From positions 1-6,965 of the forward strand of contig JAEWRS010000409.1 in NCBI GenBank assembly GCA_023398855.1: a stretch of DNA of 6,965 nt, read 5' to 3'. The position numbers and the translations under genes were made by a program. This document shows, piece after piece, positions 6,035 to 6,965 of the stretch (within the stretch, counting starts at the first letter, position 1; every line of letters starts with the position of its first letter). The DNA comes from Bacillota bacterium (GTDB lineage Bacteria; Bacillota; Clostridia; Lachnospirales; Lachnospiraceae). The notes under the pieces are model-generated. The model ran no database searches, was not told the DNA's origin, and saw nothing but the letters and a program-made list of their open reading frames with translations.

Positions 6035-6915
6035 TAGACCTCACCTCCTGAAAGTTTCACTGAATCTATGAAGCAGCGGGTTGCCATTTCCACAGCAATG
6101 TGCTTACGGAAATCCTTTGATGCACGCCAGCTGTCTCTGGGATTGATGTCTGCAAGGACTTCTTTTCCAAAAGCCTCTGCCAGTTCTTTTGACACCGGCT
6201 GTCCCTTTGCCAGGTTCTCCGCACTTCTCGTGCGCACTGGAATAGGGCCTGCCACTCCATATGCAATTCGCACATCCTCCACAGTCTTTTTATCCTCTGA
6301 CAGCTTAATATTGACAGAGCAGCCTGTGGTAGCAATATCCATGGCATTTCTATTGGCATATTTGATGTAATGGCCTTTGTAGCCCTCAAGGCTTTTCTTT
6401 GGAATGATCACCGCGGTCTGAAGCTCTCCCTCTCTGATATCCACGGTTCCTGCCTTAATATAGAAATCGCTGATAGGAATCCGGCGGACACCTTCAGGAC
6501 CTGTCAGCTCAATGATGGCATCCCATGCAAAAAGAGTGGAAGCCGAGTCCGCGGAAGTAACGCCGTTACAGGTATTTCCTCCGATTGTAGCGATGTTTCT
6601 GATCTGTGGGCCGCCCACCATATCCACCGCTTCACCAAGAACGTTGATGTATTTTTGAATAATGGGGTCCTTGGTAATATGAGAAAAGCTGGTGAGAGAG
6701 CCTATGCGGACAGCTCCTTCCTCATCCAACGTCACACCCCTCATTTCATTGATCATATAAATGCTGATCAACTCCTTTCCGGCACGTTTTCCTTCACGCA
6801 TCTGTATCAAAACATCACTTCCCCCTGCAATAATCTGGGCTTCAGGATGTTCCAAACGAAGCTTTACCGCTTCTTCCACGGTATTTGCTTCATATAATGC
6901 TTTCAAATCATACAT
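6034..6915 (-). CDS. xdhB: xanthine dehydrogenase-type FAD-binding subunit
   Basis: This is the middle subunit of a molybdenum hydroxylase; it binds FAD and passes electrons from the Fe-S subunit to the acceptor. Its 293 residues match the CO dehydrogenase flavoprotein / XdhB family. They include the FAD pyrophosphate loops AGGSDVL (30-36) and IRNIATIGGNTCNG (105-118), the SDFYIKAG segment (149-156), RNAMDIA (189-195) and the C-terminal-domain strand VRIAYGVAGPIPVR (215-228). Length is normal. The ATG at 6915 has AAGGAGG at 6930-6924 with an 8-nt spacer. The frame stays open to the window edge, but that site settles the start. It overlaps xdhC by one base, in the B-then-C order of the E. coli xdhABC operon. 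The catalytic molybdenum subunit is expected just beyond the right edge. Confidence 0.95.
   Translation of the reverse strand: MYDLKALYEANTVEEAVKLRLEHPEAQIIAGGSDVLIQMREGKRAGKELISIYMINEMRGVTLDEEGAVRIGSLTSFSHITKDPIIQKYINVLGEAVDMVGGPQIRNIATIGGNTCNGVTSADSASTLFAWDAIIELTGPEGVRRIPISDFYIKAGTVDIREGELQTAVIIPKKSLEGYKGHYIKYANRNAMDIATTGCSVNIKLSEDKKTVEDVRIAYGVAGPIPVRTRSAENLAKGQPVSKELAEAFGKEVLADINPRDSWRASKDFRKHIAVEMATRCFIDSVKLSGGEV
6041..6049 (-). promoter_or_regulatory. xdhC ribosome binding site
   Basis: The minus strand reads AGGAGGTGA, nine bases perfectly complementary to the 3' end of 16S rRNA, ending 6 nt before the xdhC ATG. It lies within the last codons of xdhB and is stronger than needed for simple restart, consistent with high synthesis of the small subunit. 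Confidence 0.85.
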
Positions 6916-6923
6916 AAAGCTTT

Positions 6924-6930
6924 CCTCCTT
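6924..6930 (-). promoter_or_regulatory. xdhB ribosome binding site (decides the start)
   Basis: The minus strand reads AAGGAGG at 6930-6924, 8 nt upstream of the ATG at 6915. It fixes the start even though the reading frame continues open for 16 more codons to the window edge. Confidence 0.8.
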
Positions 6931-6965
6931 GCTATTAATGGTTGCACTCAGATAAGTCCTTCTTC

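Noticed and set aside
6066..6389. 107-codon alternate minus frame inside xdhB
   Set aside because: Same strand, different frame from xdhB, whose family match spans this whole stretch; no ribosome site.
6370..6897. 175-codon plus-strand open frame opposite xdhB, with an overlapping one at 6761-6955
   Set aside because: Antisense to a gene with clear FAD motifs; the translation is low-complexity in character and matches no family I know.

Overview
The window looks like chromosomal DNA of an anaerobic Firmicute, most likely a clostridium of the Lachnospiraceae type (for example the Lacrimispora/Lachnoclostridium group). This is an inference from moderate GC content, strong AGGAGG-type ribosome binding sites, a short (~750 aa) glycogen phosphorylase, and xanthine dehydrogenase encoded as separate subunits. 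No species can be fixed from sequence alone. There are no rRNA, tRNA, IS element, CRISPR or phage genes.

Layout. (1) 66-1526 (+): an NCS2-family purine/xanthine permease, with a hairpin in its short leader that covers the ribosome binding site. (2) 1527-1652: a convergent intergenic gap holding two stem-loops, the second a strong bidirectional terminator shared with the next gene. (3) 1653-3902 (-): glycogen/maltodextrin phosphorylase glgP. (4) 3903-4043: a divergent promoter region with -10 elements on both strands and a cre-like palindrome. (5) 4044-4940 (+): an AraC-family regulator, followed after 36 nt by (6) tspO, 4977-5441 (+), probably in the same transcript. (7) 5442-5539: a convergent gap with a 20-bp terminator stem. 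(8) 5540-6034 and 6034-6915 (-): xdhC (2Fe-2S subunit) and xdhB (FAD subunit) of a molybdenum hydroxylase of the xanthine dehydrogenase type, overlapping by one base. The transcript enters from beyond the right edge, where the catalytic molybdenum subunit gene would be expected.

How the genes fit together. The permease and the xanthine dehydrogenase subunits could belong to one purine salvage/catabolism theme, but they are separate transcription units with glycogen and regulatory genes between them, so the link is only suggestive. glgP releases glucose-1-phosphate from stored glycogen. The AraC protein is divergent from glgP and upstream of tspO, so it is a candidate regulator of either. The window reads mainly as ordinary metabolic chromosome. 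I see no convincing undescribed system; the most interesting signals are regulatory (permease leader hairpin, glgP/araC divergent promoter, asymmetric terminator).
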